In this document: piece after piece, positions 8,401 through 18,800 of the stretch
Layout of the letters: each line of letters begins with the position of its first letter
How positions within the stretch are numbered: position 1 is the stretch's first letter
The notes under the pieces: model-generated
Databases searched by the model: none
What the model saw: only the letters and a program-made list of their open reading frames with translations
What the model was told of the DNA's origin: nothing
Program-made: the position numbers and the translations under genes
Source of the DNA: a virus
Virus record (IMG/VR): IMGVR_UViG_3300032215_000295
Span: 1 to 24,843 of that record
Length of the DNA: 24,843 nt
Direction: 5' to 3' (one strand)

Positions 8401-8884
8401 AACAGCCGGTAATCAAAGTCTTGCATCGTTGGCTTCATTGGGTATGCCAGCAGGAGCAGCCGCCGCGTTGCAAGCTGGTATAAATGCACTGAGTACCCCG
8501 GGTTCAATACCTATCACACTACCAACTGTGGCAGCCGGAACAAACAATCGAGGACAGATAAACGCTCAATTAACTTCGGTATTGGGCAGTTCAAAAATAC
8601 CTATCCCAGATTATAGTGCAGAAATACAAAAATCTAAAGACGAACGTGAAGCAAAGAAAAAGAAAAATGATGAAATATTTGCTCAGGTAGATGAAATTAA
8701 AGTAGAACTTAAGGCTAAGGTTGCAGAATATCGCAAACTACAAACTGAGTGGCACAATTTAAGAGACTCATTGCCTGAAGGAACTCCTGAAATTGCAACT
8801 GCGTATCAGGCATATAGCGATGCTTGGGAAGAAGGTGAAAGAATTAAACTAAGAGCATTAAAACTCTTAAACACTGTAACTTAA
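5435..8884 (+). CDS. 5: Central tail spike, gp5/VgrG-like, with long Ala/Gly-rich C-terminal extension
   Basis: A 1149-residue protein. Residues about 23-130 look like the OB-fold of phage spikes (IGVVKNIIDPTRGGRIQVYI, TVGYMTPFFG, SPPDIGSLVVCIFINGD, YWIGCVP). Residues about 255-415 are the spike shaft: RRGGHSIVMDDGD, RFRTSAGHQILMSDDGQ, SYIELGREGTIDMYS, then alternating strands NIRTQGDLNLHADNNININA. This is the gp5/VgrG beta-helix that punctures the outer membrane. SRAPAHSPWAGANQGVNV (about 455-472) is where such proteins usually end. Here about 600 residues of Ala/Gly/Ser/Thr-rich sequence follow, then a charged, probably coiled-coil end (residues 1085-1149). No lysozyme domain is seen between OB and shaft, unlike T4 gp5. 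The ATG lies two bases after the hub stop without a clear ribosome site, suggesting coupled translation. Confidence 0.8.
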   Translation: MDNYFKPKGQASTSKPEAGGGVVRNTPVIGVVKNIIDPTRGGRIQVYISDFGSNKPDDHTSWTTVGYMTPFFGATPPSGGKDTNGTYLENPSSYGMWYSPPDIGSLVVCIFINGDINYGYWIGCVPKPEILQMVPAIGSFGNVITNGGEAQSYGGATVLPVTNINTNNSSINDSSKYLNAAKPVHSYQAGIFSQQGLLRDDVRGPITSSALRESPSRVGWGVSTPGRPIYEGGYTDATIKTAALNQETDAKKLQLVSRRGGHSIVMDDGDVEGKDQLIRFRTSAGHQILMSDDGQTLFIVHSNGQSYIELGREGTIDMYSTNSVNIRTQGDLNLHADNNININAGKDINVASKNININTEKDISFRTGGDFKGYTVGAYTYKIDGAMSMSSGGEGSYASGGIMYINGEKVNLNSGSTSVTPETTSLINAVAHTDTLFDKTKGWASAPGKLLSIVSRAPAHSPWAGANQGVNVKVSNNSSDALPPAPSDAVAATNASATTTPENVVSTATASTVPALGSTSGALDGSVTATLVGGVAAQAAGAASSVVATGTGIIKDATGSLTAAVGSLAQTPKQLEVAGILKPGSSTLINGLVQGGSNVASAMTNNLFSGVPGAQNLTALAQNTTAQVGAQIANFTSAQSALTKSGIITGNEAPGAVAGLVNATSQVGIGAVKDFVQNAAGGAAGGVTNALNNATGGITNALNGAAGGVAGAVSSAIAGGNFAAGIGTNLTSGLGSIATSLGGIGTSAIKGISGALDAAKGIAGSAFAAITKSFKPFTAGIPQNLTAISVKNAAEQAASEASAAAGGASSLLADATSSLPNLNTGSLTDLAKSATGSLTASVGNAVSGASNLLNQGTSALATLGNAAGGAASGVTNAISTIGTATASLTAITSKVSGAFTSAGSASGLGGLPGGASAVATLVSGSGALASIPNIGGVSDLVKNVSTAALNGINAGSSALGAVAGLATGGAGDALNKLKSLDANSLVKGLTAGNQSLASLASLGMPAGAAAALQAGINALSTPGSIPITLPTVAAGTNNRGQINAQLTSVLGSSKIPIPDYSAEIQKSKDEREAKKKKNDEIFAQVDEIKVELKAKVAEYRKLQTEWHNLRDSLPEGTPEIATAYQAYSDAWEEGERIKLRALKLLNTVT
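6888..8881 (+). other. Ala/Gly/Ser/Thr-rich extension and coiled-coil end of the spike
   Basis: This codes for roughly residues 485-1149 of the spike. It is built of short hydrophobic, small-residue helices broken by Gly (for example SAIAGGNFAAGIGTNLTSGL), with recurrent ASG/GGA/TNAL patterns and almost no charge until residue about 1070. The last 65 residues switch to a strongly charged segment (KSKDEREAKKKKNDEIFAQV) that looks like a coiled coil. It resembles no enzyme I recognise. Confidence 0.75.
7490..7555 (+). repeat. 33-base tandem repeat in the spike extension
   Basis: Two adjacent 33-base units (7490-7522 and 7523-7555) encode GVTNALNNATG and GITNALNGAAG. Both contain TAACTAATGCATT. 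A related GVTNAIS copy lies near 8055, suggesting the extension grew by small internal duplications. Confidence 0.75.
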
Positions 8885-8887
8885 AAT

Positions 8888-8895
8888 AATAAATA
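8888..8895 (+). promoter_or_regulatory. T4-late-type promoter box before gp25
   Basis: AATAAATA, seven of eight bases of TATAAATA, in the 15-base gap between the spike stop and the gp25 ATG. With T4-like spacing, transcription would begin at or next to the ATG at 8900. No ribosome site is visible in this gap. A chance match in AT-rich sequence is possible. Confidence 0.3.
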
Positions 8896-8899
8896 TATC

Positions 8900-9352
8900 A
8901 TGCCTAATTATATTGGATTTAATACACAAGACATAAACACATGCAAGCCTTCTAGCACATACAATGCTGGGGTTGACGGTGGCACTGGTTCATTGGTACA
9001 ACCAATCACATCCGGAAATAGCTTTAAACTAGTTGATAGTTCATTGGTGATTAGAGATTTTCTAAACGCATTAAACATACGACAGGGTGAGAAAGTTGGA
9101 CAACCTGAATACGGTACAGCATTATGGAGTTTTGTTTTTGAACCAAACACAGCAGATGTTCAATTTCAGTTAGAAAATGAAATACGTAGAGTAGCTAGCC
9201 TAGACCCTAGATTAATTTTAAATCTTGTTAGGGCGTATCCTCAAGAAAATGGTATTTTAGTTGAAGTTGAATTAGCTATATCCCCCTTTAATCAAGCACA
9301 GATGCTAAATGTGTTTTTTAATAACTCAACTAATACCGCAATTTTAAGATAA
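8900..9352 (+). CDS. 25: Baseplate wedge protein, gp25-like
   Basis: A 150-residue protein of the GPW/gp25 family (T4 gp25 is 132 aa; the type VI secretion homologue is TssE). Seen: VIRDFLNALNIRQGEKVGQP, then PEYGTALWSFVFEP (residues 69-82), ENEIRRVASLDPRL (92-105) and a closing VEVELAISPF strand. The family's EPR core motif appears here as DPR (102-104), a conservative change. In T4-type baseplates gp25 contacts the sheath and gp6/gp53 in the inner wedge and helps start sheath assembly. The first 40 residues are a polar N-terminal arm longer than in T4. No ribosome site precedes the ATG. It sits 15 bases after the spike stop and 52 bases before gp6. Confidence 0.88.
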   Translation: MPNYIGFNTQDINTCKPSSTYNAGVDGGTGSLVQPITSGNSFKLVDSSLVIRDFLNALNIRQGEKVGQPEYGTALWSFVFEPNTADVQFQLENEIRRVASLDPRLILNLVRAYPQENGILVEVELAISPFNQAQMLNVFFNNSTNTAILR

Positions 9353-9379
9353 TTGTTAAAATCAGCGGTTTTTAGGTAT

Positions 9380-9387
9380 GATAAATA
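9380..9387 (+). promoter_or_regulatory. T4-late-type promoter box before gp6
   Basis: GATAAATA followed by CTTA, matching the T4 late consensus TATAAATA (7 of 8) and its usual downstream C-T. It lies in the 52-base gap before gp6, 17 bases ahead of the ATG. A weak AGAG ribosome site follows at 9394-9397. It is the best of the four late-type boxes in this window and would drive gp6 and the giant gene. Confidence 0.5.
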
Positions 9388-9404
9388 CTTAAAAGAGAAT
9401 TCAC

Positions 9405-12400
9405 ATGGCTACAAGTTCAAGACAATCAGGATTATTTGGTGTAAACGATTGGAAGGCTATCTACCAAACCTTCCAGCAGGCTGATTTTAGAAGCTACGAT
9501 TACGAAACACTTCGTAAGACGATGATTGATTATCTACGTCTATACTATCCTGAGACCTATAACGACTATATTGAATCAAGTGAATTTATTGCACTAATGG
9601 ACGTTATGGCGTTCATGGGACAGGGTATTGCTTTCCGTGATGACTTAAATACCCGTGAAAACTTTATTGATACTGCTGAACGTAGAGATAGTGTTATCAA
9701 ATTAGCTAACTTAGTAAGCTATACACCTAAGCGTAACTTAGCAGGACAGGGGTATTTAAAAGTTGTTAATATCCAAACTACTCAAAATCTCACTGATTTA
9801 AATGGTTTCAATTTAAGCAATGTTCCTGTACTATGGAACGACCCTGCAAACCCAAATTGGTTACAACAATTTAACACAATTATCAACGCTTCTCTAGTAA
9901 ATGCACAACAAGTTGGTAGACCAGCTAACTCACAAGATATTCTTGGTGTAACTACTAGCGAATATAACATTCAAATTCCAGCAGGAAGTTTACCAGTCGT
10001 GCCCTTCACTAGTACAGTTAATGGTATAACTATGGGATTTGAATTGTGCAGTGTAACAAGTGTTGGTACTGATTACATTTATGAAATTCCACCTGCACCA
10101 ACAAATCAATTTAACATGCTGTATCGCAATGACAAGTTAGGATACGGTAGTCCAAACACAGGATTCTTCTTTTACTTTAAACAAGGATCATTGCAAAGTT
10201 ATAACTTTACATTACAGCAACAAATTTCTAACCAAGTAGTCAACGTTGATATTCAGGGTATCAATAATACTGATACTTGGCTATATCAGCTTAACACTAA
10301 TAATGGCACATATGGTTATTGGCAACAAGTTGATAACATTTATGCGGATGCATATTTACAAACAGAATCAAGTAAAAGAAATATTTTTTCTGTAAACTCA
10401 AGATACAATGACCAAGTAAGTTATGTCTTTGGTGACGGTGTGTTTAGTCAAATACCAGTTGGAACATTCCGTGCATATGTTCGTGCAGGAAATGCACTAA
10501 CATATACAATTCAACCAAATGAGATGCAGGGACTTAGTGTAACGTTTAGTTATGTAAGTAGATTGGGTCGTGTTGAAACATTGACGGTAGGATTGGCACT
10601 ACAATTACCAGTGTCAAATTCACAAGTTCGTGAAAGTCTTGCACAGATTAAATTGAATGCCCCTAGTAGATACTATACACAAAATCGTATGGTTAACGGC
10701 GAAGATTATAATAACTTCCCATATACATTGTATAGTTCTATTATTAAATCAAAAGCAATTAATCGTAGTAGCGTTGGTATAAGTAAAAACTTAGATTTAT
10801 TAGACCCAACAGGAAAATATAGTAGTAGCAATAATTTTGCTAGTGACGGTGGTATTTGGTTAAATGCTAAGCCAGGTAATGCATTATTAACTATTAATGA
10901 CGTTGGTGATATTATTACATTCTTGTCAGGAACATTAGCGGCAGCATTAGCTGGTAATAGAGCAATGCAATACTATGTTCAATATTATAATAGGTACATA
11001 ATTGGCCCTACAAATAGTAGTAACGCAGGATACGTTCCTGACACTACTACTTCAAGTGTGTATTGGCAAACAAGTACAGTAGACGCAAGTAGTTTAAGTG
11101 GTTATTTTTATAATATTACTAATAATGTAGATACTAGTATTCCAATTGGCACATACTCTACGACTAATGCAAAATATATTACAACTGGTGCAATGTTAAA
11201 GTTTGTCGCACCCGCCGGCTATTACTTTGATAAGAACAATAGATTAGTAAGCGGTATTGCTACACCATCTGATACAACATTTATATGGACTACAGTATTA
11301 AATGTTGTAGGTGACGGATATAATAATGGTCAAGGTAGCTTTAGTAATGGTACAGGTCCTGTAACATTGAATGGTTTTATCCCAACAGGCGCTATCTTGT
11401 CAGTTGTGTTACCATCATTCACTAACGTATTATCTAATGCTGTTATTCAAGAGTGTATTACTAGACTTGAATTACAACAGAATTTTTCTCTAGTGTTTAA
11501 TAATTCATTAACGATTGCACAAGACAGATGGAGCGTAGAATTATATACTAATCCAAATTGGTTTGTACTTTTTGAAAGTGTTGGCTATAACCGCTATCAA
11601 GTTACATATCGTTCATTGGCATATTACTTTGGTAGTGTGTCAGAAACTAGATTTACATTTGAAACTGGCGCATTAGTTTATGATCCTTTCACTGGTAAAA
11701 TTTTACAAGACTTTGTTAAAGTTTTAGAAACCAATACTCAACCAGATAGTAATTATCCATTAAGCACTCCTGTAACAGCTAGTATTATTGGTCAAACAGT
11801 TGAGAGCGATGGGTACATTGATGACTTTGAAGTAGAAATTGCAAGCATTGATGTTAATAATAATTCAATTGTTGAAAACCCTGACTTCTTTAATCAAGTT
11901 ACAGGCTATGTTCCTAATGGTAGCAACATTGGCATTTATGCATTCTTTGAACAAGTTCAAGATGCAATTAATTTAACACGATATGATTTAATTCCTAGTA
12001 CTAGAGTATCTTATCAATATGCTACTCAATCACAAATTGAAGTTGTAAAATATGAATATCCAGTTGGACAATTATTTTATGCCTATACTGATAACATATT
12101 TTATATTACTGTACAGGATCCGGCAATAGCAACACCCTATTATGTTTTAGTAAAACAAAATCAATATAGTGTTGAGATTGGTCGTCAAGGATTAAGTTTT
12201 CAATACCGTCATAATAGTAACAATACCACACGTATTGATCCTGCCACAACTAACATTATTGATTTATACGTTGTAACACAGTCCTATTATACTCAATATC
12301 AAAATTATATTCAAGATAGTACTAATACTATTCCTAAACCAATACCACCTACAATTAACGAATTAACAACTCAATATTCACAATTACAAGATTACAAAAT

Positions 12401-12806
12401 GTTGAGTGATAGCGTTATAGTAAATAATGTAGTGTTTAAGCCTTTGTTTGGGCCTAAAGCAGATTCACTATTACAAGCAACGATTAAAGTTATTCCAAAC
12501 TCTACAACTAATGCAAGTAACAGTGAAATTATAAGTGCAGTGTTGACACAAATGAATAATTATTTTAATATTAGTAATTGGAACTTTGGAGATACATTTT
12601 ATTTTAGTGAGTTAAGCGCATACATTCATACCAACATCGGTGATTATGTAAGTTCATGTGTACTAGTACCAAATGATCCTACATTAGCGTTTGGTGATTT
12701 GTATGAAATTAAATGTATGCCTTACGAGATATTTGTAAATGCCGCAACAGCACAAGATATTCTTGTGATTGCCGCGCTTACACCGGCTGAGTTACAAGTA
12801 AAATAA
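9405..12806 (+). CDS. 6: Baseplate wedge protein, gp6-like, enlarged
   Basis: An 1133-residue protein. Residues about 50-120 carry the conserved N-terminal block of gp6/gpJ-type wedge proteins (YIESSEFIALMDVMAFMGQG, FRDDLNTRENFIDTAERRDS, LANLVSYTPKRNLAGQGYLK). VNGEDYNNFPY and KAINRSSVGISKNLDLLDP lie mid-protein. The C-terminus (residues about 1042-1133: LTQMNNYFNISNWNFGDTFY, SELSAYIHTNIGDYVSS, FGDLYEIKCMPYEIF) matches the gp6 end that forms the inner ring. In T4, gp6 dimers bind gp7, gp25 and gp53 and form the continuous ring of the baseplate. This one is about 470 residues longer than T4 gp6 (660 aa); extra beta-rich sequence lies in the middle. The ATG has a weak AGAG seven bases upstream. 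The next gene starts 10 bases after the stop. Confidence 0.85.
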   Translation: MATSSRQSGLFGVNDWKAIYQTFQQADFRSYDYETLRKTMIDYLRLYYPETYNDYIESSEFIALMDVMAFMGQGIAFRDDLNTRENFIDTAERRDSVIKLANLVSYTPKRNLAGQGYLKVVNIQTTQNLTDLNGFNLSNVPVLWNDPANPNWLQQFNTIINASLVNAQQVGRPANSQDILGVTTSEYNIQIPAGSLPVVPFTSTVNGITMGFELCSVTSVGTDYIYEIPPAPTNQFNMLYRNDKLGYGSPNTGFFFYFKQGSLQSYNFTLQQQISNQVVNVDIQGINNTDTWLYQLNTNNGTYGYWQQVDNIYADAYLQTESSKRNIFSVNSRYNDQVSYVFGDGVFSQIPVGTFRAYVRAGNALTYTIQPNEMQGLSVTFSYVSRLGRVETLTVGLALQLPVSNSQVRESLAQIKLNAPSRYYTQNRMVNGEDYNNFPYTLYSSIIKSKAINRSSVGISKNLDLLDPTGKYSSSNNFASDGGIWLNAKPGNALLTINDVGDIITFLSGTLAAALAGNRAMQYYVQYYNRYIIGPTNSSNAGYVPDTTTSSVYWQTSTVDASSLSGYFYNITNNVDTSIPIGTYSTTNAKYITTGAMLKFVAPAGYYFDKNNRLVSGIATPSDTTFIWTTVLNVVGDGYNNGQGSFSNGTGPVTLNGFIPTGAILSVVLPSFTNVLSNAVIQECITRLELQQNFSLVFNNSLTIAQDRWSVELYTNPNWFVLFESVGYNRYQVTYRSLAYYFGSVSETRFTFETGALVYDPFTGKILQDFVKVLETNTQPDSNYPLSTPVTASIIGQTVESDGYIDDFEVEIASIDVNNNSIVENPDFFNQVTGYVPNGSNIGIYAFFEQVQDAINLTRYDLIPSTRVSYQYATQSQIEVVKYEYPVGQLFYAYTDNIFYITVQDPAIATPYYVLVKQNQYSVEIGRQGLSFQYRHNSNNTTRIDPATTNIIDLYVVTQSYYTQYQNYIQDSTNTIPKPIPPTINELTTQYSQLQDYKMLSDSVIVNNVVFKPLFGPKADSLLQATIKVIPNSTTNASNSEIISAVLTQMNNYFNISNWNFGDTFYFSELSAYIHTNIGDYVSSCVLVPNDPTLAFGDLYEIKCMPYEIFVNAATAQDILVIAALTPAELQVK

Positions 12807-12816
12807 AGAATAAAAA

Positions 12817-15800
12817 ATGGCTACAAGAATTAGAACGTTAGATTTTCTACCAGAAATATTTAAGACACCTACCAACGCACAATTCTTAAGTGCAACGTTG
12901 GATCAGCTTACGTCACAACCTAATACTAAAAAAATTCAAGGTTATATAGGCAGTAAGTTTGGTTATGGTGTCAATCCAAACAATTACTACGTAACTGAAC
13001 CAACGAAAACAAGAACAGACTATCAGTTAGAACCTGGTGTTGTATTTACTAAACAAAGCGAAACAAACGCAAAAGATTTCATTAGCTATCCTGGCATTTT
13101 AGATGCACTAAAACTTCAAGGTGGTATAACTGATAATAATGATAGATTGTTTAACAGTCAATTCTACTCATGGGATCCTTTTGTTGACTTAGACAAAATT
13201 ATTAACTTTAATCAATATTATTGGTTACCAGCCGGGCCACCAGCAGTTAATATCTCTACAACCATTATATACAATTCTGTTAACTACTTGGTACAAAATC
13301 AAGCTGACTCATATTTGATTTCTTCAAATATAGAACCAACAGGAACAGTTAATCCAACATTAACACTGTTGCGTGGCGGAACATATACTTTTACGGTAAA
13401 TCAAAATAGCCAATTTTGGATTCAAGGCGCACCAGGTGTTACTGGGTATAGTCCAACTCAACCTAATTTACAAACACGTAGCGTATACGGAGTTTCAAAT
13501 AATGGTGCAGAGTATGGAGTTATAACATTTCAAGTACCTGAAAAAAATGCATTAGACCAATATAATTTCCCAACAGGTCCTACAGTTGATGTTATATCTA
13601 CATTACCTTTTAGTCAGGTTAATGGCGCATTAGTAAGTACGTTAGGCGGTATTGATGGTGTAACATCATTAAACAACTTAACTGTTATGTTTTACGACAC
13701 TGGAGTTGAAGATGAATATGGTTATGTAAATCAATTTTATGGACAAACTTTGTTTGACCAATCGCCTAATAATCCTTTTGTATTTCCAGGCACACCGTTA
13801 GACGATAATAATTATGAAGGTGGATATTATACAGAAGTCAACTCTACTTTCTACACAATTAATTTAATTGGTGATCCTAGCAATCCTCAAATTCAATTAA
13901 CACCCTCAGCTACTATTCCTACTAACCAAAAGATAAAAGCAGTTTATGGTACTCAGTGGATTAACTTAAACTTTTTTAGAAACACCAATGGTACTATTCA
14001 ACAACTCCCATATGATAGCGCAATATTAGATACATTGTATTATCAAGATGGTACTACTGCAAGTAAAGTTGGTGTTATCAAACTTGTTGATAACAACAAT
14101 CTTAATACATTAAACATTGATACTGAAATTTTAGGTAAAAAACAATATACGTCAACTTCAGGTGTAGTGTTTACTAATGGATTAAAAGTAACATTTCAGG
14201 GTGATATTTATCCTACAAAATATGCAAGCGGAGAATATTATGTGCAAGGTGTTGGTACTGCAATTGAATTGATTGCTACTACTGAATTGGTAAGTCCTGG
14301 TTTATTTGCAGAAGGTCAATATATACCTTATGACACTACCACATACGATATTGGTAACTATGATATTACATTGTACATTCCAGTAGAACAAGATTACATA
14401 ACTATTGCTAGAAATTCTATTAATAGAAATGCTTGGTCACGTAGTAATCGTTGGTTTCACGTTGATGTCATCAATGCAACGGCTACATACAATAATGATC
14501 CAACCATTATTTCAACCTATGCAACACAAGCCGCTAAAGCAGTAAGACCAATTATTGAGTTTTATCCAAACTTGCAATTGTTTAATTCAGGTACAATTGG
14601 AAAATTGCCTATTGACTTTATAGATACTAGAACAACTGATGCATTCTCTCAAGTTGCAGGTAAAACAAATTATTATCCAGACGTAGCAGGCTATACAGCA
14701 TATAATGCTACTATTGCTCCTGTAACAGGCCCATCTACAAAAACTGCAACTAATACAACTGCATTAATAAATCAAATTACATTAAACAATACTACTGGTT
14801 TATTTGTAAATGATACGATTACATTTACTGGTTCTGCATTTGGTGGGATAAGCACAGGTGTTACTTATTATATTACTAATATTACTGGTAATAACATAAC
14901 TATATCAACTTCAAAACAAGGTACTACACTATCATTAACTACAGCTAGCGGTTCACTAAGTGCCTCAGTTTATCCTTATAGTACACTTATTACTATACCC
15001 ACAGCTAGTGTATCTGGATTATTTGAGATAGGTCAATATATTGCAGACTCAACCTTAGTATTACCGTCAATTACTTTTATCACTGATATTCAAAAAGTTG
15101 GTAGTAATACAGTACTTACAGTATCATGGTATAACCAATCGATTATTGCAGGTACAAGTGTAGCATCAGTAGTAACCGCAAATACTGCACTAAGTAATTA
15201 TGGTTTATTTGATGGTTCTAGAGTTGTGTTTGCCACAGACACTAACATAACCGTAAGAAACAAAATTTATGTTTCACAGTTTTCTACTACAGCAACAAAT
15301 GGCACACCTGTAATTACATTAACTGAGGCTGAAGATGGATTGGTATTACCATATGAACAAACTACAGTTTATCGTGGTTATAATTATCAAGGTACAGATT
15401 TTTACTACAATGGTTCTAAATGGTTAGAAGGTCAACAAAAAACAAATATAAATCAAAAACCATATTTTGATGTGTTTGACAACAACGGGGTAAGTTTTGG
15501 TGACTCTACTGTCTATCAAGGTACATCATTTATCGGTTCTACTTTGTTCTCATATGGTATTGGCACAGGTACAAACGATTCAGTATTGGGCTTCCCAATA
15601 TTATATTCTGGTGTAACAAACATTGGTGATATTTCATTTAGTGTAACATTTAACAATGACACATTTACATATGTAAGTGGGTTAGCACCAATAACACAAA
15701 AAGTTAATACTGGTTATGTGTATAATTATACTATCGATGGCAGTACATATGTTCGTCAATTGGGTTGGCAGACCGCTGTATCACCTAGTGTACAATATCA

Positions 15801-18800
15801 AATTTTTGAATTTACTACAACAGTAAACACTACACCTACATTAGTAACTACGAACACATTCACATGTGATATTGCACCATTGAGTTCAAGTAGTGCTATT
15901 CAATGGCCTTCTATACAAGTATACGTTGACAACACATATTTAGACCCTGCTAATTATACTATCACCACAACCAATACTACAACAGTAATTCAAATACCTT
16001 CAACTTATGTTCCTATAAAAGAAACAGTAGTTCAAATTTTAATATTAAGTGACCAAGTTAGTGCAACTGCGTACTATCAAACACCTATCAATATTAATAA
16101 CAATCCGTTTAACACAGATATTACTGTAGCAAACGTTGGTGATATTCGTAGACAGTATCAAAGTATTTTCTACAACAATCCAAACACAACAGGTCAAATT
16201 TTTGGACCAAACAACTATCGTGACTTAGGTAATTTAGTACCTTGGGGGAACGCTATTATTCAAAATAGTGCTAGTTTGGTATTACCGGGCGCATTCTTGC
16301 GTGGACCAGCCCATAACTTATTTGATTCACTATTGTATAATGGTAGAGAGTATATAACTTTTAAAGACTTATTAGTATACACAGTTAATAGTACAAACTA
16401 TACAAGTATATTAACACCTGCACAAATGCTAGATGATGCGTTGACACAAATAGCATCAACTCATTCCTCAGAACAATCATTCTTTTGGAGTGATATGGTT
16501 CCTTGTAATGCACCATATATATCAAACACATATACATTTGCTAACTCATTAGATATTAGTATCTATCCATTAAGCACAATCTATGATTTTACTACTGCAA
16601 ACTATAGCAGTGTGTTAGTTTATTTGACTAGAAATAATGTCCAAACTCAGTTAATAAGAGGTGTTGATTATACAGTAAGTTCTACTGCTCCCTCATTGAC
16701 TATTACATATAGCTTGTCACAGGGTGACATAATCACAGTAAACGAATACAATAAAACATATGGTAGCTATGTTCCAAACACACCTACTAAATTAGGTTTG
16801 TATCCTGCAACTATTCCTAGCGTATCATTAGATACTGCATACTATCAACCAACATACTTTATTGTTGGTCATGATGGTTCATATAATAAATTGTATGGCA
16901 ACTATAATCCAACAACAGAAACACTTGATGACTTCAGAGACCAAGTATTACTTGAATATGAAACACGTGTGTACAACAACTTAAAACTTAGTAACGTTAT
17001 TCCTATACAAGAGTATCAAGTATTACCTGGTTTTTTCAGAACCACTCAATATTCATATGATGAATTCTTACAAGTTTATAGTGAAGGATTTTTAAATTGG
17101 GTTGGTACAAATAGAATTGACTACAAAACACAATTCTACTCAAAGGCAAATGATTTTACATATAATTATACCACCAACAGCAATAAACTAAATCAAGAAC
17201 CTATCCAACAAGGTTACTTTAGAGGTCTGTATTTGTATTATTATGATACAAGTACACCTGACCAAACACCATGGGAAATGATAGGTTACACTACACAGCC
17301 AACATGGTGGGCAAGTAGATATGGCTCAGCTCCGTATACTAGTGATAACTTAGTGTTATGGAATGACATGGCAGAAGGTGTTAATTGGAATGACGGCAAA
17401 CCTTTTGTAAATGAAATTTATGTACGTGATGGATTGTTAAATGTGCTTCCTGTAGATAGCAACGGTGATTTAGTATCACCAATGGTATCTATACTTGGTA
17501 ATTATAATGCTAACTCATTCCAGCGTGATTGGAAAGTGGGAGATGTTGGACCTGCAGAATTCAGTTACCGCAGAAGTAGTACATGGCCTTTTGATTTAAT
17601 GAGACTATACGCATTGGCTAAGCCTGCACAGTTCTTTAATTTAGGCGTAGACGTTGACAACTACAAATACAATGCTGAATTTAATCAATTTTTGGTGAAT
17701 GGTAGAAACCATTTAATAATAAAAGATATCCCTATCTATGGTACAGGAACTCCTGCAACTAGTTATATTAACTGGATAGTTGATTACGAAAAACAATTGG
17801 GTATTGATTCTACTGGTCAAATTACTAATTTGTTTAACAACCTAGATGTACGTTTGGTATATAGATTAGCAGGCTTCAGTGATAGCTCATTATTAAATTT
17901 CTATCTTGAAAAAAGTTCTGCAAACAGTAACAACAGTTCATTGTTAATTCCTAGCGAAAGCTATAATGTAGTATTATATGAAAATCAACCATTCGACAGA
18001 ATTGTGTACAGTGGTGTGGTAATTCAAATAACTGCAAATGGTTACAAGGTATATGGTAATAGCCAAACTAATGCGTACTTTAAAGTTCTTGTGCCTAACC
18101 CTGCATCACACCCTGAAAACATAAGTGTAGATAATTTATCAGTAAAACTTTCAACTAAGTTTTATGATAAAGTTGTGTTGGTGCCCTATGGAACTGAATT
18201 TTACTCAGCACAAGAAGTAGCACAATTTATCAATGGTTATAGTGCATACCTAGCATCACAGGGTATGATTTATGATACTGTAGAAAATGGAATACCTGTA
18301 ACTTGGTATCAAATGATTACTGAGTTCTTGTATTGGGCACAAATGGGTTGGGATACAGGTGTAATCACTACACTTAATCCTTCTGCCGCATCACTATCAA
18401 TTAATAAAGATAGTTATATTGTACAACCATTAGCGTTACAACAACGTAACTTTGTGTTAAATCAAAACTTATATCCAATAAAAAATAATGATTTAGCTAT
18501 ACAGCGTGATGGTACGTTATTCCATGTTTGTCCTAAGAACCAGGGTGATGCAATAAGCTATGGACAGTTCAATATCAGTAACATTGAACATGGTATTGTA
18601 TTCAGTAACATTACATTGTTTAACGATATTGTTTATAACTTAGTAACAGGTCTAAGACAAAATAGAATTTATGTACGTGGTGTAAAAACTGCTGATTGGA
18701 ACGGTACATTAGATGCTAATGGATTTATTTTAAATCAAAATAATATTCTACCATGGGATCCTACTGTTACATACACAACAGGTAGTATTGTAACATATAA

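Noticed and set aside
9342-9374. Possible terminator between gp25 and gp6
   Set aside because: Only short all-AT inverted repeats (TTTTAA/TTAAAA and TAAAA/TTTTA) that exclude each other; no GC-rich stem.
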